Positions 1 to 9,889 of a stretch of DNA of 64,000 nucleotides are shown here, in pieces. The first letter of the stretch is position 1. The number at the start of each line of letters is the position of its first letter. A program made the translations under genes and the position numbers. The DNA comes from Nocardia uniformis NBRC 13702 (GTDB taxonomy: Bacteria > Actinomycetota > Actinomycetes > Mycobacteriales > Mycobacteriaceae): positions 1 through 64,000 of the forward strand of contig NZ_BDCE01000019.1 in the NCBI RefSeq assembly GCF_001613345.1, given 5' to 3'. The notes below the pieces were generated by a model. It saw only the letters and a list, made by a program, of their open reading frames with translations. It had not been told where the DNA came from and did not search any database.

Positions 1-984
1 CAGCGCCACGGCGGCGCTGCGCGCCTCCGCCAGGGCGGACGCGACCGGTTCGGCGCGGCGGGCGCGGTCGAGTTCGATCTGGACTTCCGCCCGGCGCGGG
101 GCGCCGGCGGCGTAGGTGTCGAGTTGGTCGCGTGCGGTGGTGAGGCGCCGATGCAGTTCGTGCAGGCGGCGCTGCCCCTCGGCCACCGTGCGCGTCCGGC
201 TCGAATCGGTTTGGCGGAGTTCGAGTTCCGCCGTGATGGCGGTCAGGTCCGCGCGGGCGGTCGCCAGCAGGTCATGGGACCATTCGACCGCTTCGAGGGG
301 GCCGACGGTTTCGGTGGCATTGCGACCGGCGGCCACGCCGATCTGGGCAATAAGGCGGTCGATGCTCTGGCGGCGGGTGTCGAGATCGGCGGCGCTGGCG
401 CGGCGCTTATCGATGAGCCACTGTTCGGCGGTACCGAAACGTTCGGTGTCGAAGAGCTTTTCGAGGAGTTTCTCGCGATCCTCATTATCGGCGCGCAGGA
501 ATCGCGCGAAATCGCCCTGCGGCAGCAGCACCACCTGGAAGAACTGATCGGCGCTCATACCGAGCAGGCGCACGATCTCATCGCCGATATCGGGAATCCG
601 CGAGAGGTTGAGTCCGCGGCCGTCCAACCATTCGAGGGTGGCGCCGGCCTGTTCGCTGATCCACCCGGTTCCGCGCTTCTTGGGCCGCTGAAATTCCGGG
701 GTGCGAATGAGTCGCAGCCGTCGGCCGCCGAGCGTCGCCTCGAGGATCACCCGCGGCGGTGTGTGCTCATCGGCGTGATCGGAATGCAGCCGCTTGCTCT
801 CCCCGCGCGCCCCGGGCACCCGTCCGTACAGGGCGAATGCGATGGCATCGAGCACGGTCGTCTTCCCCGCGCCGGTCTGCCCGTGCAGCAGGAACAGCCC
901 ATCGGCACCGAGTTCGTCGAAATCGACCACCGTGGTCTCGGCGAACGGACCGAAGGCGGTCAGCTCCAAGCGGTGCAGCCTCAT
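1..984 (-). CDS. sbcC: SbcC exonuclease ATPase subunit, N-terminal part (runs off left edge)
   Basis: This is the ATPase subunit of the SbcCD nuclease, which opens hairpins and processes DNA ends during repair. Translation from the ATG at 984 gives 328 codons open to the window edge. An ABC-type Walker A (HGQTGAGKTT) lies at about residues 34-43, and the SbcC-typical VLLPQGDFARFL Q-loop stretch lies near residue 150. A long charged segment then starts the coiled coil. The zinc hook and the C-terminal half lie outside the window. sbcD ends 55 bp upstream on the same strand, so the pair is probably co-transcribed as sbcD-sbcC. Family assignment is firm; only the length is unknown. Confidence 0.93.
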   Translation of the reverse strand, partial: MRLHRLELTAFGPFAETTVVDFDELGADGLFLLHGQTGAGKTTVLDAIAFALYGRVPGARGESKRLHSDHADEHTPPRVILEATLGGRRLRLIRTPEFQRPKKRGTGWISEQAGATLEWLDGRGLNLSRIPDIGDEIVRLLGMSADQFFQVVLLPQGDFARFLRADNEDREKLLEKLFDTERFGTAEQWLIDKRRASAADLDTRRQSIDRLIAQIGVAAGRNATETVGPLEAVEWSHDLLATARADLTAITAELELRQTDSSRTRTVAEGQRRLHELHRRLTTARDQLDTYAAGAPRRAEVQIELDRARRAEPVASALAEARSAAVAL

Positions 985-1039
985 GGTCGAACTCCCCCAT
1001 CGCGCTCGAATCCGGTTTCCGCTGCGACCGGGTGTCGGC

Positions 1040-2248
1040 TCATGCCGTCATCTCGGTGGGGTCCGTGGTCGCGAACATCCCTTCCGCGGCCACCGCTTCT
1101 CGCCCCGGTTCCCGCACGGCGGCGGCCAATGCCCTTTCCACCCACTTCATTTCATTGTCATTGGGTGCGCCGCGCACATCACTCAGAAAGCTGTGCGCGA
1201 TCTCGGTATCGCGACGCCCGTGCACGCGCTCACGGTAGCGCAATTCCGGATTCCCCTCGGGCCGAACCCATTCCACATGGACCGCGTGCGGAAAGCGCTC
1301 GCGCAGTTTGCGCAGTGCATCCACCGGCCGGGCATGATCGGTGAGAGTAGCTGCGACATAGTCATTCTCGGCGTCGGCGAACTCCGGTTCGGTGAGCAGT
1401 TCCGCCAGATTGCCACTGAGCTGACTCAGCCCGCGCACCACCGGCAGATCGATTCGCCGCACCTGTGCCAGCCCATCGGCCGCGAGATCCACAATCCACA
1501 CCGCTTTGCGCTGCGACCGCTCTCCGAACGAATACGGCAGCGGCGACCCGCAATAGCGCACCGATTCCGAGAGCGTCTGCGGCGAATGCAGATGCCCCAG
1601 CGCCACATAGTCGATGCCGTCGAAGGCCCGCAGCGGCACCGTTTCGACCCCGCCCACCGAAATGGACCGCTCCGATCCGGTCGCCTCCCCGCCGACGACG
1701 AAGGCATGCGCCAAGACCACCGACCGCACTGTCGCGGCGGCGCGATTACGCTCCGCCAGATCGGCGCGAATCAGTCCCATGGCCGCGTCGAGAATCTCGG
1801 CATGCGAACGCGCCTGCGGCACACCCAATTCGACCCGGGTGATATCCGGCTCCAGATACGGAATGCCGTAGAACGCCACCTCCCCGTGTGCGTCCGACAG
1901 CACTACGGGCCGTCCCACCTCGGCAATGGTGGTGCGCAAATGCAATCCTCCGGCCGCCGCGAAACTCCCCAGCGCCCCCAGCCGGGTCGGCGAATCGTGA
2001 TTGCCGGAGGTCGCCACGATGGTTGCCCCCGCCGCGCGAATGGCCTCGAATCCGCGGTTGCACACCGCGATCGCATCGGCGCTGGGAATGGACCGGTCGT
2101 ACACGTCACCGGGCACGACGACCACGTCGACTTGCTCCGCGGCAACCGTGGCGGCAATGGCCGCGAGCGAGCACGCCTGATCGGCTAGCAGATCGACGCC
2201 GTGGAAGGTGCGCCCGATATGCCAGTCCGAGGTGTGCAGGATCCGCAT
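1040..2248 (-). CDS. sbcD: SbcD exonuclease subunit
   Basis: This is the Mn-dependent phosphoesterase partner of SbcC. The 402-residue product begins MRILHTSDWHIGRTFHG and shows the calcineurin-like metallophosphatase motifs in order: DWHIG (residues 8-12), GDVYDR (about 47-52), GNHD (about 82-85) and a GHLHSPQ block. A C-terminal SbcD capping region follows, and the length is normal for the family. The gene precedes sbcC on the same strand. Its 5' end faces rmuC across a 245-bp intergenic stretch that carries a dispersed repeat copy. Confidence 0.95.
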   Translation of the reverse strand: MRILHTSDWHIGRTFHGVDLLADQACSLAAIAATVAAEQVDVVVVPGDVYDRSIPSADAIAVCNRGFEAIRAAGATIVATSGNHDSPTRLGALGSFAAAGGLHLRTTIAEVGRPVVLSDAHGEVAFYGIPYLEPDITRVELGVPQARSHAEILDAAMGLIRADLAERNRAAATVRSVVLAHAFVVGGEATGSERSISVGGVETVPLRAFDGIDYVALGHLHSPQTLSESVRYCGSPLPYSFGERSQRKAVWIVDLAADGLAQVRRIDLPVVRGLSQLSGNLAELLTEPEFADAENDYVAATLTDHARPVDALRKLRERFPHAVHVEWVRPEGNPELRYRERVHGRRDTEIAHSFLSDVRGAPNDNEMKWVERALAAAVREPGREAVAAEGMFATTDPTEMTA

Positions 2249-2340
2249 GTCGCAGAACCGTATGCGATACGGCCGACAACTTCACCGCCACCCGGGCCAG
2301 TCGCCCGAAAACCGCCGATGCATTGCAATTCGTTTGCCAA

Positions 2341-2474
2341 GGGGACAGCTGATCTCGCAACGGTCGGGGTACCTCGCCGGGTACGCCCGGAATCGGTTCG
2401 GCACCTGACCGCAGGCACGGATCTGTAACAGTAGACGGCTCTCAGTCGGCCGCTGGAAGTCACGGGGAGGCGGA
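2341..2474 (+). repeat. Dispersed repeat family 2, copy A
   Basis: This copy starts with CTGATCTCGCAACGGTCGGGG (read from 2349 onward in two overlapping pieces), continues through a GGGTACGCCC box and a TTCGGCACC box, and ends in GGGGAGGCGG. Close copies occur at 24484-24696 (inverted), 27799-28027, 28941-29072 and 29073-29190. This copy sits in the divergent sbcD/rmuC intergenic region. It contains no open reading frame of note. Confidence 0.75.
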
Positions 2475-2493
2475 TCTGTCACTATCTGGGGCT

Positions 2494-3657
2494 ATGACCG
2501 CACCGATGCTGTTTGCGCTGCTGTTGGTCTTCCTCGCCGGGCTGGCCGTGGGCTGGTTGGCGCATGCCGCGCGGGCGGGGCAGCGTGCCGCGGTGGCGGA
2601 GGCGCGCCTCGCGGCCGTGAACGACAACGAGCGGTTGTTACGGCAGTCGCTCAGCGCCGCCAGTGAGGACGCGGCGCGGCGGCAGTCCTATGCCATCGGC
2701 AATCTGGTGGAACCGTTGCGCGAGGCGGTCGGCGCGCTCAACCGCAATATCCAGGAGGTCGAGCACAACCGCATCAACGCGTATTCGGGTCTGCGCGAAC
2801 AGGTTGCGGGGATGCAGCGTATTTCGCACCAGCTCACCACGCAGACGGGTCAATTGGCATCGGCGCTGCGCAATCCCCAGGTGCGCGGGCGCTGGGGTGA
2901 GATCCAGTTGGAACGTGTCGTGGAATTGGCGGGTATGACCCGGCACTGCGATTTCGACACCCAGGTGACCCGCCGGGGCGATTCGGTAATACGCCCGGAC
3001 ATGGTGGTGCGGCTGGCGGGTGAGCGCCAGATCGTGGTGGATGCCAAGGTGCCGTGCTCCGCCTATCTGGACGCCACCTCCACCGAGGATCCGCGCGAAC
3101 AGAAGCGGCTACTCACCCAGCACGCCAAACATCTGCGTGCCCATGTCGACCAACTGGCTGATAAGGAGTACTGGGCCGCGTTCGAACCCTCCCCGGAATT
3201 CGTGGTGCTGTTCGTGCCGGGTGATCCCTTTCTCGACTCCGCGCTCACCAACGACACCGGATTGCTGGAATACGCCTTCGGGCGGAATGTGATTCTGGCG
3301 ACCCCCACCACCCTGGTAGCGCTGCTGCGTACGGTGGCGCTGAGCTGGCGGCAGGAGGCGCTCACCCGGGATATGGCGCAGGTGCACCAGTTGGGCCGCG
3401 ACCTGTACTCCCGCCTGAGCGTCGCGGGTCGGCATATGGACGATCTCGGGGCGCAGCTGGGAAAAACGGTGATGGCGTTCAACAAGGCCGTTGCCTCGGT
3501 CGAATCGCGCGTCATGGTGACCGCTCGCAAACTGCATGAATTGGAGATTGCCGACACGCCCGTCCCGGATATCGGACGAGTTGACTCCTGGCCGCGAGCG
3601 GTGGGTTTCAGTGATACCGCGGACGGTTACGCCGACAGTATCGACCAGCGCGGGTAA
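2494..3657 (+). CDS. rmuC: DNA recombination protein RmuC
   Basis: RmuC-family proteins limit inversions and rearrangements at short inverted repeats. They carry an N-terminal membrane anchor, a coiled coil and a nuclease-like RmuC domain. The 387-residue product has a hydrophobic segment at about residues 4-22 and an Ala/Arg/Glu-rich helical region to about 130. The conserved RmuC core then includes NPQVRGRWGEIQLERVVELA, VDAKVP and FVPGDPFLDSAL. The ATG at 2494 leads straight into the anchor. It is divergent from sbcD and followed by the DUF6542 gene. Confidence 0.93.
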   Translation: MTAPMLFALLLVFLAGLAVGWLAHAARAGQRAAVAEARLAAVNDNERLLRQSLSAASEDAARRQSYAIGNLVEPLREAVGALNRNIQEVEHNRINAYSGLREQVAGMQRISHQLTTQTGQLASALRNPQVRGRWGEIQLERVVELAGMTRHCDFDTQVTRRGDSVIRPDMVVRLAGERQIVVDAKVPCSAYLDATSTEDPREQKRLLTQHAKHLRAHVDQLADKEYWAAFEPSPEFVVLFVPGDPFLDSALTNDTGLLEYAFGRNVILATPTTLVALLRTVALSWRQEALTRDMAQVHQLGRDLYSRLSVAGRHMDDLGAQLGKTVMAFNKAVASVESRVMVTARKLHELEIADTPVPDIGRVDSWPRAVGFSDTADGYADSIDQRG

Positions 3658-3716
3658 GAGGCACATAGCAAGCCGCGTGATGTCGCCTCCCTCGCGGAAT
3701 AGCGACATGCCTTAGT

Positions 3717-4697
3717 GTGCTTGACGTGGCAGTAACCCCAAGCGACCGAGCCGACGTGCCCCCGTCGCATAGTTCGATTCTGCCGTCGGTGCCGGGCGTC
3801 CCCGCCGGAGCGGCGGTATTGATCGCCGTTACCTGCACCTTTCTCGGGTTTTTCATCGACGCCGCGGGTGGTTCGGAGCTGACCGGCACCTTCTCGTCGC
3901 TGTATGTGCTGGGATGCGTGCTCTCGGTGCTGGTGGTGCGCTTCCGGGGTCTTTTCACCGCCCTGGTGCTGCCGCCGCTGCTGCTGTTCTTCGCGGTGCC
4001 GCTGGCCTATCAGCAGATGCTCGGCAACGCCAGCAGCCTCAGGCTCAAGGACATGATCTTCAATCTGGCCATTCCGCTGGTCAACCGCTTCCCGGTAATG
4101 GCGCTGGCCACCGTGCTGGTGCTGGCCATCGGCGGGGCCCGGATCTACCTTCATCGCCGCGAGGCCGACCCGGGTAACGCTCGGTCGCGCACCCCACGCT
4201 CCCGTAGCGCGCGCCCGAACAGCAATGCCGTCCGATCCCGCCGAACCCGTCCGGCCGATACGGAACCGGCCAAACGGCGTTTCCGCGCGAAACCGGCTGG
4301 GGACGATGAATTCGACGACCGCACACCGGCACCCGCGCCACGTGGCCGCCGTCCCAACGGCCGGGTAGCCGAGCGGCCACCGCGCGTCGGAGCCGAGCGA
4401 CCGTCCTCGGGGACTCCCGCCGACCGCAAGCGCGCCGCGGCCAAACCGCCGACCGGGGATCGCAAGCCGACCGCCGCCGGTCGCAAGGGCCCGGCTTCGG
4501 ACCGCAAACCGCCTGTCGCGGAAAAGAAGGCGGCGGCCGCCGATCGCACCCCGCCCGTGAACGGCCGCAAGCCCCGCACGGATCGGGTACCGCCGACCGA
4601 TCAGCCCCGCCGTCGTGGCCAGACCGGCGAGGTGCCGCCGCACCCCCGCCCGAACGTCCGCTACCGCGACCGCGATTCGGGTCGCATCGAGCGCTGA
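3717..4697 (+). CDS. DUF6542 membrane protein with basic Pro/Arg/Lys-rich tail
   Basis: The N-terminal 150 residues form a small membrane domain with about four hydrophobic segments (near residues 27-42, 62-77, 81-102 and 127-142), matching the DUF6542 domain of Rv1111c-type proteins. The remaining 175 residues are disordered, rich in Arg, Pro, Ala and Lys, with repeated DRKPP-like units. The role is unknown. Its position next to ispH fits the Rv1110/Rv1111c arrangement I recall. The start is uncertain: GTG at 3717 or at 3726 are both possible and neither has a strong ribosome-binding site. Confidence 0.8.
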   Translation: MLDVAVTPSDRADVPPSHSSILPSVPGVPAGAAVLIAVTCTFLGFFIDAAGGSELTGTFSSLYVLGCVLSVLVVRFRGLFTALVLPPLLLFFAVPLAYQQMLGNASSLRLKDMIFNLAIPLVNRFPVMALATVLVLAIGGARIYLHRREADPGNARSRTPRSRSARPNSNAVRSRRTRPADTEPAKRRFRAKPAGDDEFDDRTPAPAPRGRRPNGRVAERPPRVGAERPSSGTPADRKRAAAKPPTGDRKPTAAGRKGPASDRKPPVAEKKAAAADRTPPVNGRKPRTDRVPPTDQPRRRGQTGEVPPHPRPNVRYRDRDSGRIER

Positions 4698-4929
4698 AGC
4701 GCCATCCGGCTACTTCCGAGATATCCGCGGCTGTAACGAGTCGGCCCTCGATATCGACAGCACCGGTGTATCACGTCGGCGCAGAGTGTGACAGCTCACG
4801 GGTTCGGCTGTGGATATGGCGATTTGGCTTTCCGAGGGGTATCCGCAGGACGGCCCGACACACACTGCGCTCGACGGCTAGAACCGCTACACAACAGCTA
4901 CACAGTGTTCTGACAACAGTTACGAAAAA

Positions 4930-4967
4930 GCCCACGCCCCCGTGCGAACCAGCACGGGGGCGTGGGC
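4930..4967 (-). terminator. Intrinsic terminator of ispH
   Basis: A perfect 16-bp stem (4930-4945 paired with 4952-4967) has a 6-nt loop. On the minus strand it is followed by five T residues (4929-4925). It lies just after the ispH stop codon, a textbook rho-independent terminator. Confidence 0.92.
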
Positions 4968-4983
4968 GTTCGTAGTCTTTGTC

Positions 4984-5985
4984 TCAGCGAGCCGCGCGCA
5001 GCTCGCGCGGTAGCGAGAACACCAGGGTCTCATTGGCCGTCGTCACCGGCTGCACCTCACCGAAGCCGTGTTCGGCCAGCAGCTCCAGCACACCCTCGAC
5101 CAGGATCTCCGGCACCGAGGCGCCCGAGGTGACGCCGACGGTGCGCACCCCCTCCAGCCACGCCAGGTCCAGTTCGCGGGCGTAGTCGATCAGGTACGAG
5201 GCCCGAGCGCCCGCGCTGAGGGCGACCTCGACCAGCCGCACCGAGTTGGAGGAGTTGCGCGAGCCCACCACGATGACCAGATCGCATTCTGGAGCCATGG
5301 CCTTGACTGCGGTCTGCCGATTCGAGGTGGCGTAGCAGATGTCATCGCTGGGCGGATCCTGCAGGTTCGGGAAGCGCTCCCGCAGTTTCTTCACCGTCTC
5401 CATGGTCTCGTCGACCGACAGTGTGGTCTGCGACAGCCAGATGACCTTGTTCTCATCGCGCACGGTGACATTGCCGACCGATTCGGGTCCGTCCACCAGC
5501 TGCACGTGCTCGGGGGCCTCACCGGCGGTGCCCTCGACCTCCTCATGGCCCTCGTGGCCGATGAGCAGGATGTCGAAGTCGTCGCGGGCGAAGCGCTTGG
5601 CTTCCTGGTGCACCTTGGTCACCAGCGGGCAGGTGGCGTCGATGGTGTGCAGGCTGCGTTCGGCGGCGGACTCGTGCACCATCGGCGAGACGCCGTGTGC
5701 GGAGAACACCACCACCGCGCCACGGGGCACCTCGTCGGTTTCGTCCACGAAGATCACCCCGCGCTCCCGTAGCGTCTCCACCACGTGCCGGTTGTGCACG
5801 ATCTCCTTGCGGACGTAGACGGGCGCTCCGTGCTTCTCGAGCGTCTTCTCCACCGTCTCGACCGCGCGGTCCACACCGGCGCAGTAACCGCGGGGTTCGG
5901 CCAGTAATACGCGTTTCGCCGAGTCGGCATTACCCGTACTGGCCGACCGGGTGATTCCGACGTTCAAGGGGATAGCCGAGGACAT
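4984..5985 (-). CDS. ispH: 4-hydroxy-3-methylbut-2-enyl diphosphate reductase
   Basis: This enzyme catalyses the last step of the MEP pathway, reductively dehydrating HMBPP to IPP and DMAPP with a [4Fe-4S] cluster. The product of 333 residues from the chosen start shows the three cluster cysteines in [19 protein letters not shown] and [14 protein letters not shown], plus FSAHGVSP and the SSNSxRLVEV block. The frame is open to 6033, but the ATG at 5985 (MSSAIPLN) fits family length better. The gene has its own terminator and is divergent from the lipid-droplet gene. Confidence 0.95.
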   Translation of the reverse strand: MSSAIPLNVGITRSASTGNADSAKRVLLAEPRGYCAGVDRAVETVEKTLEKHGAPVYVRKEIVHNRHVVETLRERGVIFVDETDEVPRGAVVVFSAHGVSPMVHESAAERSLHTIDATCPLVTKVHQEAKRFARDDFDILLIGHEGHEEVEGTAGEAPEHVQLVDGPESVGNVTVRDENKVIWLSQTTLSVDETMETVKKLRERFPNLQDPPSDDICYATSNRQTAVKAMAPECDLVIVVGSRNSSNSVRLVEVALSAGARASYLIDYARELDLAWLEGVRTVGVTSGASVPEILVEGVLELLAEHGFGEVQPVTTANETLVFSLPRELRAAR

Positions 5986-6099
5986 GCCCCACAGAATACG
6001 TGTGCGGGGTGAATCGCATTTGGTGGGAGGCAAGGCTAACTCCGACTTTCCCGGACTCGTGCTCTTTGCATCACACGGCGTTTCGGGCAGGCTAGGACC

Positions 6100-6882
6100 A
6101 TGTTTCGACCTCCCTTCCTGGCCCGGGTGGCCGCCGGGGCCGCCGTTTACGCCCTCGAGGAAACCCGGCGGCTACCGACGACCGCACTGAACCTGCCCAT
6201 TACGGCCGCGAGCCAGATGCTGCAGAACTTCATGCACCTGCAGCAGTTCGTGACCAGCCTCGCCCTCAAAGGCGACGAAGTTTTCGACCGCTTGACCAAC
6301 CGCCCGGAGGAGCAGCCGGAGTGGGCCACCTTCGACGAAGATTCCGACGACGAGCAAACCTTCGGCACCGCGTCGGAATCGGCACGCACGAGCCGTTTCG
6401 ACCTGTATAGCCCCGAGGATTCGGCGGCGGCGATCGTGGACGCCGCACCCGAATCGGCCGAAATCCCGGCACCGGAAGTGGCCGAAATCTCGCAGCCGAC
6501 GGCTGAGGATTCCGCAATCACCGCGCAGGAGGCGGCGATTTCGGAGACTTCTGAGGCTTCTGAGACTTCTGCGCCGGAGCGCACCGAGGTTTCGGAGCCG
6601 GTCGCCGAGGCGGCTGCCACTCCCGCTGAAACCTCTGTTCCCGCAACCGCTTCCGTGGCGTCCACCAATGGCCGCAATGGCAGCTCCGCGGCGATCGTGG
6701 AGCCGGAGGTCGCCACCCGCTACGACTACCTGAACATGACCCTGGCGCAGCTGCGTGCCCGTCTGCGCATGCTCAGCGTCGACGAACTGGCCCAGCTGCT
6801 CAGCTACGAGCAGCAGACCCAGGCGCGTGCGCCCTTCCTCACCATGCTCACCAACCGCATCGCCACCGTTAAGTCCAAGTGA
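6100..6882 (+). CDS. Lipid droplet-associated-type protein (Rv1109c/MLDS-like)
   Basis: The 260-residue product starts [20 protein letters not shown], an amphipathic, weakly hydrophobic N-terminus with [20 protein letters not shown], as I recall for actinobacterial lipid-droplet proteins next to ispH. The middle (about residues 80-195) is a low-complexity acidic Glu/Ala/Ser linker. The C-terminus (about 203-258) is a conserved helical segment, [20 protein letters not shown] onward. The probable role is coating or organising triacylglycerol droplets. The family name rests on memory of the neighbourhood. It is divergent from ispH and followed by a strong hairpin. Confidence 0.72.
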   Translation: MFRPPFLARVAAGAAVYALEETRRLPTTALNLPITAASQMLQNFMHLQQFVTSLALKGDEVFDRLTNRPEEQPEWATFDEDSDDEQTFGTASESARTSRFDLYSPEDSAAAIVDAAPESAEIPAPEVAEISQPTAEDSAITAQEAAISETSEASETSAPERTEVSEPVAEAAATPAETSVPATASVASTNGRNGSSAAIVEPEVATRYDYLNMTLAQLRARLRMLSVDELAQLLSYEQQTQARAPFLTMLTNRIATVKSK

Positions 6883-6910
6883 GCTGACTTCACGCAGCGC
6901 CACCGACCCG

Positions 6911-6960
6911 ACACAGCGCCGATCGACCGGTCAACCGAGTCCGGACGATCGGCGCTGTGT
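6911..6960 (+). terminator. Hairpin terminator after the lipid-droplet gene
   Basis: A perfect 15-bp inverted repeat (6911-6925 with 6946-6960) has a 20-nt loop and lies 28 nt past the stop codon at 6882. Only a short T-containing tail follows. It separates this gene from xseA. Confidence 0.65.
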
Positions 6961-7091
6961 TGTCTCCGCGGAACCCCGCCCCGCATTCCGCGTACCTTCC
7001 GGCCGGAAGCCATTCCCGCCTTTTCTGGTTATCACTGACGTTTCGGCGGGTGCGTTCGACCTGTGTCGGTGCCGCCAACCACAATGGCGGG

Positions 7092-8402
7092 GTGAGCGAC
7101 ACTGGTTCGGCGACACCCGCGAGTACCGCGCGTCAGGCGAGTTCCCCCGAGAACCCCTGGCCAGTGCGCACCATCTCGGTCAAGGTGGCGCAGTGGATCG
7201 ACAAACTCGGCGCGGTGTGGGTGGAGGGTCAGATCACCCAGATGAATTTGCGGCCGGGTACCCGCACGGCATTTCTGGTGTTGCGCGATCCGGCGGCCGA
7301 TATGTCGATTTCGGTCACCTGCGATCCGGATCTGTTGCGCAAGGCCGCAGTGCCGCTACAGGAGGGCAGCCGGGTCATTGTCTACGGCAAGCTGTCGTTC
7401 TTCACCGGTCGCGGCACGATTTCCCTGCGCGTCACCGAGATTCGGCCCGTGGGAATCGGTGAGCTACTGGCCCGCATCGAACGGTTGAAGGCGCTGCTGT
7501 CGGCCGAGGGTCTGTTCGATCCCCGCCTCAAGCGCCCGATTCCCTTCCTGCCCAAGCGAATCGGCCTCATTACCGGGCGCGCCTCGGCCGCTGAGCACGA
7601 TGTGGTGACGGTCGCGACGCAGCGCTGGCCCGCGGCGCTCTTCGAGATTCGCAATACCGCCGTACAGGGGCCGACCGCGGTGCCGCAGATCCTGGAGGCC
7701 ATTGCCGCGCTCGACGCCCATCCGGAGGTGGAGGTGATCGTCTTGGCGCGCGGTGGCGGCAGCGTGGAGGATCTGCTGCCGTTCTCCGATGAAACCCTGT
7801 GCCGGGCAATTGTTTCCGCCAAGACGCCGATTGTGAGCGCGATCGGGCACGAGCCGGACAACCCGATCAGCGACTATGTGGCCGATCTGCGCGCCGCTAC
7901 GCCCACCGATGCCGCCAAGCGGGTGGTCCCCGATGCCGCCGCCGAAATGGCGCTGCTGAGTGAACAGCGCGAGCGCGCCGCCGCCGCACTGCGCGGCTGG
8001 GTGAACCGGGAGGCACGCGCCCTGGAGCAACTGCGCTCGCGCCCGGTGCTCGCCGAACCACTGCGCATGCTCGACCAGAAGTACGATGAGGCGGAGCGGC
8101 TGCGTACCGCCGCCCGGCGCGCGGTCGAGCACGCGCTCTCCGCCGAATCCACCACCACCCGGCATCTGCGTGAAAAACTCACCGCCGTCGGCCCCGCCGC
8201 CACCCTGGCGCGTGGTTACGCCGTGGTGCAACGGGTTTCGGGGACCGAGCGGCATGTGGTGCGCTCCATCGACGATTCCCCCGCCGGCAGTCAGCTGCGC
8301 ATCCGCGTGGCCGACGGCGCGATATCCGCCGCCGCCCTGGGCACCCAGCCCCTCGGCACCCGTACCGTCCGAAAGGAATCCGCACCGAATGACCGAGACT
8401 GA
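7092..8402 (+). CDS. xseA: Exodeoxyribonuclease VII large subunit
   Basis: This is the catalytic subunit of ExoVII, which degrades single-stranded DNA from both ends. The product is 436 residues from the GTG at 7092 ([11 protein letters not shown]). The N-terminal OB-fold includes [20 protein letters not shown] and VEGQI. The catalytic core has [33 protein letters not shown] and [13 protein letters not shown], followed by coiled helices. The frame is open to 6957, but the extra residues do not fit the family. xseB overlaps its 3' end by 14 bp. Confidence 0.94.
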   Translation: MSDTGSATPASTARQASSPENPWPVRTISVKVAQWIDKLGAVWVEGQITQMNLRPGTRTAFLVLRDPAADMSISVTCDPDLLRKAAVPLQEGSRVIVYGKLSFFTGRGTISLRVTEIRPVGIGELLARIERLKALLSAEGLFDPRLKRPIPFLPKRIGLITGRASAAEHDVVTVATQRWPAALFEIRNTAVQGPTAVPQILEAIAALDAHPEVEVIVLARGGGSVEDLLPFSDETLCRAIVSAKTPIVSAIGHEPDNPISDYVADLRAATPTDAAKRVVPDAAAEMALLSEQRERAAAALRGWVNREARALEQLRSRPVLAEPLRMLDQKYDEAERLRTAARRAVEHALSAESTTTRHLREKLTAVGPAATLARGYAVVQRVSGTERHVVRSIDDSPAGSQLRIRVADGAISAAALGTQPLGTRTVRKESAPNDRD

Positions 8403-8610
8403 CCTCGCCGAAATCGCCGGCTTCGGCTACGAACGCGCCCGCGACGAACTGGTGAATGTGGTGAAGATGCTCGAACAGGGCGGTATGGACCTGGACGAGT
8501 CCCTCGCCCTGTGGGAGCGCGGCGAAGCTCTCGCCACCCGCTGCGAGGAGCATCTCGCGGGCGCGCGGCAGCGGGTCGAGAACGCGCTGTCGCGACGTGA
8601 ACAGGAGTAG
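8389..8610 (+). CDS. xseB: Exodeoxyribonuclease VII small subunit
   Basis: This is the small accessory subunit of ExoVII, 73 residues long. It begins [20 protein letters not shown] and contains the family hallmark [19 protein letters not shown], then a helical C-terminus. The ATG at 8389 follows a GAAAGGA ribosome-binding site at 8371-8377 inside the end of xseA. The overlap suggests translational coupling and a fixed subunit ratio. Confidence 0.94.
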   Translation: MTETDLAEIAGFGYERARDELVNVVKMLEQGGMDLDESLALWERGEALATRCEEHLAGARQRVENALSRREQE

Positions 8611-8613
8611 GCC

Positions 8614-8955
8614 ATGACCATCCGCCGGGCGGTCCCCGATATCCACACCACCGATATGACGGGCAGCCGCGCCTTCTACCGTGAACTCGGCTTCGAGGAG
8701 GTCATGGACCTCGGCTGGGTGGTAACCCTGGCCAGCCCCTCGAATCCGACCGCCCAGATCACCCTGTTCAGCTCGGACACCGCGGACCACGCGGATATGA
8801 GTGTCGAGGTCGACGATGTCGACGCGGTCCACGCCGCCATGGTGGCCGCCGGATCCGAAATCGTCTACGCGCTCCGCGACGAACCCTGGGGCGTGCGCCG
8901 TTTCTTCGCCCGCGACCCGAACGGGAAGGTCGTGAACGTGGTCAGCCACCGCTGA
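8614..8955 (+). CDS. VOC-superfamily (glyoxalase-like) protein
   Basis: This 113-residue single vicinal-oxygen-chelate module has paired beta-alpha-beta-beta-beta motifs: AVPDIHTTDMTGSRAFYREL, ITLFSS, ADMSVEVDDVDAVHAAM and FFARDPNGKVVNVVSHR. It starts 3 nt after xseB ends, so it probably shares that transcript. The substrate cannot be inferred; members include dioxygenases, epimerases and antibiotic-binding proteins. Confidence 0.85.
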   Translation: MTIRRAVPDIHTTDMTGSRAFYRELGFEEVMDLGWVVTLASPSNPTAQITLFSSDTADHADMSVEVDDVDAVHAAMVAAGSEIVYALRDEPWGVRRFFARDPNGKVVNVVSHR

Positions 8956-8976
8956 GCCAGGTCACCGGGAAAACGG

Positions 8977-8999
8977 TGGTGGCACAGCGACCGCCACCA
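8977..8999 (+). terminator. Hairpin after the VOC gene
   Basis: A 7-bp stem (8977-8983 with 8993-8999) with a 9-nt loop lies 22 nt after the stop codon. There is no T-run, so termination is only plausible. Confidence 0.4.
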
Positions 9000-9027
9000 G
9001 TGCCCGTTCGGTCGGCGCCAGCGGAGC

Positions 9028-9264
9028 TCAGGAGGAGAGAGTGCCGCACTTCGGACCGCCGGAGCTGTCCACAGAGCCGATCTTCAGCATGTGGATCAGC
9101 GCACAGAAGGCGTTCACGACCGAATCGGCCGAGCCGGTGTCGAGAGCCGACCCGGACGGCGCGGCAACAGGAGCGGCCACGCTCACCACCGGCGCGGCAC
9201 CCGCGATTCCCGCAGGCAGGGCGAAGGTAGCGGTAACGGCAAGAGCGGCAATAACTTTCCTCAT
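9028..9264 (-). CDS. Small secreted protein, unknown function
   Basis: This 78-residue protein has a clear Sec signal peptide (MRKVIAALAVTATFALPAGI, cleavage near AGA-AP). The mature Ala/Ser/Val-rich region contains two cysteines (FCALIHML and GPKCGTLSS) that could form a disulfide. Short exported proteins of this kind are common in nocardiae and their roles are unknown. It is convergent with the VOC gene. Confidence 0.65.
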   Translation of the reverse strand: MRKVIAALAVTATFALPAGIAGAAPVVSVAAPVAAPSGSALDTGSADSVVNAFCALIHMLKIGSVDSSGGPKCGTLSS

Positions 9265-9889
9265 CCGGCGAGTATTGCCGCGATCCCGACCTCGATCACG
9301 CCCCCACTACTCGGGGCACCCGCCCACAGCGCCCGCGAACAAGATCAGGGAATCGGCAGCGGCAGAGTGCGAGTAGCGCCCGCCACCAGTTCCCCCTCGC
9401 GTTTCATTCAGGGGCGCGGAAGCGAGCGGGAGACGGCACAGCGCCGCGGACCGGGATGGGCACCGCCAGCGAAATGGCGGACAAGTTCCGGGTAAGCCAC
9501 GGCGGTCCGGTCCGAGCCTGCGCCGCCACCGGTTCCCCCGCGCGGTTCCGCTCAGGCGGAAGAACGACCGGAGTAGCCGAGGGGGCGCAGCCTGATGTTC
9601 GCGAGCATTCGAGGCGAAGCCGGACAACCAGAAGCGGCGCGAGTCAGCGCCCGCAGGGGCACGGGACGAAACCCGATAACCAGAAGCGGCACGATCAGCG
9701 TTCTCGGGGGTTCGGGGGCGAAGCCCCTGAGAGCCTCCCGAGAGTAGGGATCACCCTCGGGACAACGGTTGGGCCCGGCCGACCGCGGTAGCGAGCACGT
9801 TGCAGGCTGGGACGCTGCCCGCAGCGGCACGAATCAGCACCTTCGGGGGTTCGGGGGCGAAGCCCCTGAGAGCCCCCCGAGAGTGGGGA
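9265..9889. other. Gene-poor stretch with decayed repeats
   Basis: No credible gene is seen over 625 bp. The right half holds a degenerate tandem copy of the DUF4245 gene end (see the repeat at 9683-9966). The left half holds scattered copies of AAGCGGC[AG]CGA-type segments (about 9628 and 9685) that look like further decayed copies. Confidence 0.55.

Noticed and set aside
9265..9889. A gene in the gap between the small secreted protein and the DUF4245 gene
   Set aside because: All frames are low-complexity, without ribosome-binding sites, and part is explained by duplicated gene-end sequence.
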